Positions 40,400-43,760 of a stretch of DNA of 43,760 bases are shown here, in pieces; position 1 is the first letter of the stretch; the number at the start of each line of letters is the position of its first letter. The stretch covers positions 1 through 43,760 of the forward strand of contig CANQUI010000013.1 in the NCBI GenBank assembly GCA_947626995.1, read 5' to 3'. The translations under genes and the position numbers were made by a program. The DNA comes from an uncultured Eisenbergiella sp. (GTDB lineage Bacteria; Bacillota; Clostridia; Lachnospirales; Lachnospiraceae). The notes beneath the pieces were generated by a model. The model worked only from the letters and a program-made list of their open reading frames with translations. It ran no database searches and was not told where the DNA came from.

Positions 40400-42661
40400 A
40401 TGAAGTGTACGCACAAAAGCAGGCGAATGGCGGCGGCCTTTTTGGCCGTCTGTCTGGCACTGACGGTTTCGGCCTGCGGGACCCGTCCGTCTGAAAGCGA
40501 ATCGGCGGCGACGGAAGAGGCAGCGGGACAAAAGGGGCAGGAAGGAGAGGAAAAGGCCATGGGCCGGTATATGGAATCCTCCGTTTCCCTGCCGGAGGGC
40601 GCCGACTGCCTGGGAAGGGCCGTGCATATCCTGCCGGACGGCAGTTTCGCTTATTTCGATGCCAGCGTCGGGCTGTATGTTTCAAAAAATGAGGGGGCCG
40701 ACTGGCAGCAGGAGGGCAGGCTCGAAGACGTTCTGGGGGAATATGCGGATGATTATATCACAGGCGCCGCGATTTCCGATGACAAACGGCTGGCCTGTAT
40801 CGTGAACCGGTTTTCCGAGGAGGGGGAAAGAGAGCTCTGTCAGGTGATTCTTTCGGATTCCGACGGGCTGATCCGGGCGGACGGACAGTTTGCCGACGGA
40901 GACTGGCTGTGCCGGCTGGCGTTTTCCCACGACGGCAGCCTGTATGCCGCCAGTCTGAAAGGGAAAGTATGCAGTGTGGACTGTAAGACCGGAGAGGTGA
41001 CGCAGCTTTTTGTGGCCGCGGACGGGCCGGAGACGATGGCGGTCCTGCAGGATTCGCTGTTGGTGCTGCACCGCTACGGCGTGGAGATCTACGATCTGAA
41101 GGAAAAGACGCTGCAGGAAGCGGACAGTGTGCTGGATGATTTTGTCCGGGAAAATGTGGCGGATCGTCTGGGAACAAGTTCGGAGTCCGTGGGTGCCGAT
41201 CTGATTGCGACGGAGGAAGGGATCCTTTATCTGGCGTACCGCGGCGGCCTGTTCCGGCATGCGCTGTACGGAAGCGCCATGGAACAGATCATAGACGGAC
41301 AGTATTCTTCCTTTGGGAATCCCATATACGGGATCTGCTGTGTCCTGAGCCTGGACAGCGGGGAATTTCTGCTGGTCACCACAAAAGAGGAGATGCTCCG
41401 TTTTACCTACGATCCCAACGAGCCGACCCTGCCGGAAAAACAACTGAAGCTATACAGCCTTTTAGAAAATACCAGGCTGCGGCAGGTCATCAGCGCCTAT
41501 CAGGAAGCGCATCCGGAGGTATTTGTCAGTTATGAAGTGGGGATGCCGGAAAATACCGGGCTTACGCTGACGGACGCCGTGAAAAATCTGAACGTAAAGC
41601 TTATGGCGGGGGAAGGCCCCGATGTGATCCTGATGGACGGTCTGGAGCTTAACGCTTACGTGCAAAAGGGGATGCTTTATGACCTGACCGGGATTTTGGA
41701 CGGAATCGGAAAGGAAGAACTGTTTCCAAAGATTGCCGGCGCTTACCGGACGGAGGAGGGAACCTTTGTGATCCCCACGAATTTTAAGCTTCCGCTGCTT
41801 TTTGGCAAAAAAGAGGAGATCGGGCAGGTGCGGGATCTGAAAACGCTGGCGGACGCTGTAGAGGGCATCAGCCAGAGAGGAGAGAGCGGCTCCGTTACCG
41901 GTATTATGCTGCCGGGCAGGCAGTTAAGCGTCCTGTCGGAGATATGCGGTCAAAGCTGGCTTTCGGGCGATACGCTGGACACGCAGGCGTTGAAGGATTT
42001 TCTGGTACAGGTCCGGCGCATCTGCGCGGCGGATAGACAAAACATGACCGATACGGAACGGGAGTTGTTTGTAGAGGGCAGTTCCTATGAAGGAGCCCAG
42101 CCCATCGGCAGCGGAACGGACAATATGATGATGGGATTCGCCAAAATGACCTATGGATGCGCGCAGACCGTGCTGGCGGACCTGGGATCGATCGGCGTGT
42201 TTTATGAGGACGGAGACGATTACGAACTGAAATTCTTAAGCGGACAGGGAGAGAACGGTTTTGTCCCCATCGATCAGATCGCTGTGACGGCTGAGACAAA
42301 GCAGCCCGAGCTGGCGGAGGATTTTGTGAAAATGATGTTGTCCGAAGAGATTCAGAAGGTCAACTTAGGTTCCGGATTCCCGGTTAACCGGGCAGCGCTG
42401 GACGCGCTCATCGAGGAACAGTCCGGCTACTGGATCGGCGGAAGCTGGGGCGAACATGATTTTTCCCATACAGGGCCGGGAGAAAAGACGGCGGCGCGCT
42501 TTTTAGAGCTGGCAGAGCAGGCGGATCAGATCGTAACCTGCAACGCTCTTTTGCAGGAGACGGTGCTTAAATACGGGAAAGAAGTGGTGGAAGGCAGAAT
42601 GGACGAAGATACGGCGGTAACGCAGATCGCCAGGGAAATGGCCATCTATCTGGCGGAATAA
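40400..42661 (+). CDS. Lipoprotein with propeller-like and ABC solute-binding halves
   Basis: A 753-residue lipoprotein with lipobox VSAC (Cys26) and an acidic linker. Residues about 45-340 form repeated beta-strand units (FAYFDASVGLYVSKNEGADW, SLYAASLKGKVCSVDCKTGEV, ILYLAYRGGLFRHALYG) suggesting a beta-propeller. From about 345 on the protein is a CUT1 solute-binding domain: LKLYSLLENTRLRQVISAYQ, then GEGPDVILMDGLELNAYVQKG and FVPIDQIAVTAETKQPELAEDFVKMML. It is roughly twice the length of a normal binding protein. The ATG at 40400 follows GCGAGG; an upstream in-frame ATG at 40358 is less likely. No permease is adjacent, but a permease pair without a binding protein lies 9 kb to the left. The divergent two-component system may regulate it. 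Confidence 0.82.
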   Translation: MKCTHKSRRMAAAFLAVCLALTVSACGTRPSESESAATEEAAGQKGQEGEEKAMGRYMESSVSLPEGADCLGRAVHILPDGSFAYFDASVGLYVSKNEGADWQQEGRLEDVLGEYADDYITGAAISDDKRLACIVNRFSEEGERELCQVILSDSDGLIRADGQFADGDWLCRLAFSHDGSLYAASLKGKVCSVDCKTGEVTQLFVAADGPETMAVLQDSLLVLHRYGVEIYDLKEKTLQEADSVLDDFVRENVADRLGTSSESVGADLIATEEGILYLAYRGGLFRHALYGSAMEQIIDGQYSSFGNPIYGICCVLSLDSGEFLLVTTKEEMLRFTYDPNEPTLPEKQLKLYSLLENTRLRQVISAYQEAHPEVFVSYEVGMPENTGLTLTDAVKNLNVKLMAGEGPDVILMDGLELNAYVQKGMLYDLTGILDGIGKEELFPKIAGAYRTEEGTFVIPTNFKLPLLFGKKEEIGQVRDLKTLADAVEGISQRGESGSVTGIMLPGRQLSVLSEICGQSWLSGDTLDTQALKDFLVQVRRICAADRQNMTDTERELFVEGSSYEGAQPIGSGTDNMMMGFAKMTYGCAQTVLADLGSIGVFYEDGDDYELKFLSGQGENGFVPIDQIAVTAETKQPELAEDFVKMMLSEEIQKVNLGSGFPVNRAALDALIEEQSGYWIGGSWGEHDFSHTGPGEKTAARFLELAEQADQIVTCNALLQETVLKYGKEVVEGRMDEDTAVTQIAREMAIYLAE

Positions 42662-42673
42662 AGGGAACCCTTA

Positions 42674-42713
42674 AAAAACAGGGCCGGAAGAAAACTCTTT
42701 CGGCCCTGTTTTT
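42674..42713. terminator. Bidirectional terminator after the lipoprotein gene
   Basis: aaaaacagggccg (42674-42686) pairs perfectly with cggccctgttttt (42701-42713), with A and T runs at both ends. It separates two convergent genes. Confidence 0.88.
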
Positions 42714-42719
42714 GACGGC

Positions 42720-43298
42720 TCAGTTTGCAATCTGCCGGCCTTCCGAATCCATATGATAATTGTCCCGATAGATCAGATCCGAAACCGGTACGATCTGATA
42801 CCCCTTATCCTGCAGGCCGGTGATCAGATCGTCCAGCGCGTCCGCGGTGAACTTGGCGCCGTTGTGGCACAGGATGATGCTGCCGTTGCCCAGATGTTTA
42901 TGATTGACGACCCGGTTGACGATATCCTCTGCGCCGTAGTCCTTCCAGTCCAGGGAATCCACATCCCATTGAATCGGATAGTAGCCGCACTGGCGGGCCG
43001 TAAGAATGACGGAATTATCGTAATCGCCGTAAGGGGGACGGAACAAAAACATGTCATACCCCGTGAGCTCCTTGACGCGTTCATGCACGCGCATCAGTTC
43101 CTCCTGCTGCTGTTGTGCGGAGAGCTGGCTCATGTTTTTGTGGTTTTCGCTGTGGTTGCCCAGATCGTGTCCGGCGGCCAGAATGGCTTTTACGTCGTCG
43201 GGATAGTTTTTCACCCATCCGCCGGTCATGAAAAAGGTCACGTGCACATTTCTTTTTTTCAGAATATCCAGGATCTTCTGCGTATCCTCGTTCCCCCA
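42720..43298 (-). pseudogene. Polysaccharide deacetylase, 5' end lost at a mobile-element junction
   Basis: The remaining 192 codons encode a CE4 (NodB-type) deacetylase domain, which removes acetyl groups from peptidoglycan or similar glycans. Metal ligands GNHSENH and RPPYGDYD are present, as are the WDVDSLDWKD and LCHNGAK motifs, close to PdaB-like proteins. Family members read FDAAWGNEDT at the start of the domain; here similarity begins exactly at WGNEDT (43298), and the preceding frame (CRNLPPP) is unrelated. Motif 1, with its catalytic Asp, and the N-terminal membrane anchor are missing. The open frame continues to 43373 in foreign sequence, so a truncated protein could be made but should be inactive. 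Confidence 0.8.
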
Positions 43299-43399
43299 TG
43301 GCGGCGGCAGATTGCGGCAAAAACATGGCATATCAGACAAGCTTTGGAACATATTTTTTGGTGAACAGGCCAATCGGCAGAATCGGGAGGAAAACAGGA

Positions 43400-43528
43400 T
43401 TGGAACACACCGTCCATTATACCGTGGAGAGAAAATTTTCGGCGAAAAGATCCGCCGCCGAGTTTGTCCGCCGCATGATCCTTGCCCACATCCAAAAAGA
43501 ACTCCGGGAAAGGAACCGCGAAAAATGA
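43400..43528 (+). CDS. Small element-encoded protein upstream of the recombinase
   Basis: A 42-residue basic protein starting at TTG (43400) with GGGAGG ten bases upstream, and ending in an ATGA overlap with the recombinase. The sequence contains HTVHYTVERKFSAKRSAAEF and a Lys/Arg/Glu-rich tail. Small proteins of this kind are found just before recombinase genes in clostridial transposons, where some carry the name TnpW; I am not certain it is that family. The function is unknown. Translational coupling suggests a link to recombinase expression or activity. Confidence 0.6.
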   Translation: MEHTVHYTVERKFSAKRSAAEFVRRMILAHIQKELRERNREK

Positions 43529-43716
43529 AGCCTCCTTTTTATGTGGCGGAATATATCCGGCTGTCCAGAGAAGACGGCGACAAGGCGGAAAGCGACAGCG
43601 TCGGCAACCAACGGAAGCTGATCCGGGATTACGTAAGAAGCAGCGACGACTTTGTTTTGTACGATACGTATGTGGACGACGGTTTTACGGGAACGAATTT
43701 TGTTGAGGTAAGATAA
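43525..43716 (+). pseudogene. Large serine recombinase, truncated after 59 residues
   Basis: The N-terminus of a resolvase/invertase-type recombinase is unmistakable: AEYIRLSREDGDKAESDSVGNQ with the catalytic Ser in RLSRED, then LYDTYVDDGFTGTNF. Full-length members exceed 500 residues and continue with a RPxFQ-type motif. Here the frame turns into VEVR and a stop at 43716, where a hairpin sequence begins, so the gene is interrupted rather than naturally short. The fragment lacks the rest of the catalytic domain and all DNA-binding domains and cannot recombine DNA. Confidence 0.88.
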
Positions 43717-43756
43717 CGATACCTTTTTTGCAGAGGGTGTTATCTTACCTCTTTTT
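43705..43756. repeat. 13-bp inverted repeat at the recombinase break
   Basis: gaggtaagataac (43705-43717) and gttatcttacctc (43739-43751) are perfect complements around a 21-base loop, followed by TTTTT. It starts right where recombinase similarity ends. It may be the end of an insertion sequence, a transcription terminator, or both. Confidence 0.9.
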
Positions 43757-43760
43757 GATG

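Larger units (their letters stand above)
43299..43760 (+). mobile_element. Left end of an integrated element carrying a serine recombinase
   Basis: The sequence changes from deacetylase to unrelated DNA at about 43298. To the right are a small gene and the start of a large serine recombinase, four bases overlapping. The element extends beyond the window. No terminal repeat or duplicated core is visible from one side only, as expected for serine-recombinase elements. A second insertion or rearrangement interrupts the recombinase at about 43703. Confidence 0.65.

Noticed and set aside
43298-43399. Longer N-terminus for the small element protein, starting at ATG 43298
   Set aside because: There is no ribosome binding site before that ATG, whereas GGGAGG precedes the TTG at 43400 and family-like sequence starts there.

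Overview
The window looks like chromosomal DNA from a GC-rich Clostridia member, most likely Lachnospiraceae. Reasons: strong GGAGG-type ribosome binding sites, many lipoproteins with Gram-positive lipoboxes, CUT1 sugar transporters without their own ATPase, a T-box leader, a BlaI/BlaR1 pair, DegV and TrpB2-type proteins, and tRNA genes without an encoded CCA. The taxon is inferred from gene content only.

Layout. (1) 24-4270 (+): solute-binding lipoprotein, GH32 beta-fructosidase and PfkB sugar kinase, a sucrose/fructan module whose permeases presumably lie left of the window; a 19-bp tandem repeat sits before the kinase. (2) 4300-9540 (-): EamA exporter, a large hybrid histidine kinase with two periplasmic-binding-type sensor domains, and a LacI-family regulator. 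(3) 9611-16124 (+): a divergent malto-oligosaccharide operon (carbohydrate-binding lipoprotein, GH13 enzyme, binding lipoprotein, MalF- and MalG-like permeases) with an operator-rich promoter. (4) 16215-16736: terminator, then tRNA Glu-Met-Asp-Leu. (5) 16771-20568: C39-like peptidase, PlsY, MATE exporter, Hsp20. (6) 20792-23376: Fe-alcohol dehydrogenase plus aldehyde dehydrogenase. (7) 23387-26213: BlaI repressor with a BlaR1-like M56 protease that ends in an M23 peptidoglycan-hydrolase domain. (8) 26254-28877: ferredoxin-type aldo/keto reductase, DegV, MarR. (9) 28982-32084: two CUT1 permeases followed by an HlyD-like adaptor, with no binding protein or ATPase. (10) 32122-34663: SPFH protein with zinc ribbons plus a zinc-ribbon membrane protein, like the B. 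subtilis YdjI/YdjG pair. (11) 34687-36521: tryptophan T-box leader and TrpB2. (12) 36535-40083: membrane-anchored propeller-like protein, MscL, and a two-component system. (13) 40400-42661: lipoprotein combining a propeller-like half with a solute-binding half. (14) 42720-43760: a polysaccharide deacetylase cut off by a mobile element whose serine recombinase is itself interrupted.

The most interesting candidates are the BlaI / M56-M23 pair, which looks like a repressor-protease switch with a cell-wall-enzyme domain as its external sensor and an altered zinc ligand; and the permease-permease-HlyD cluster, which may work with the propeller/solute-binding lipoprotein 9 kb downstream beside a two-component system. 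The right end records two nested insertion events.
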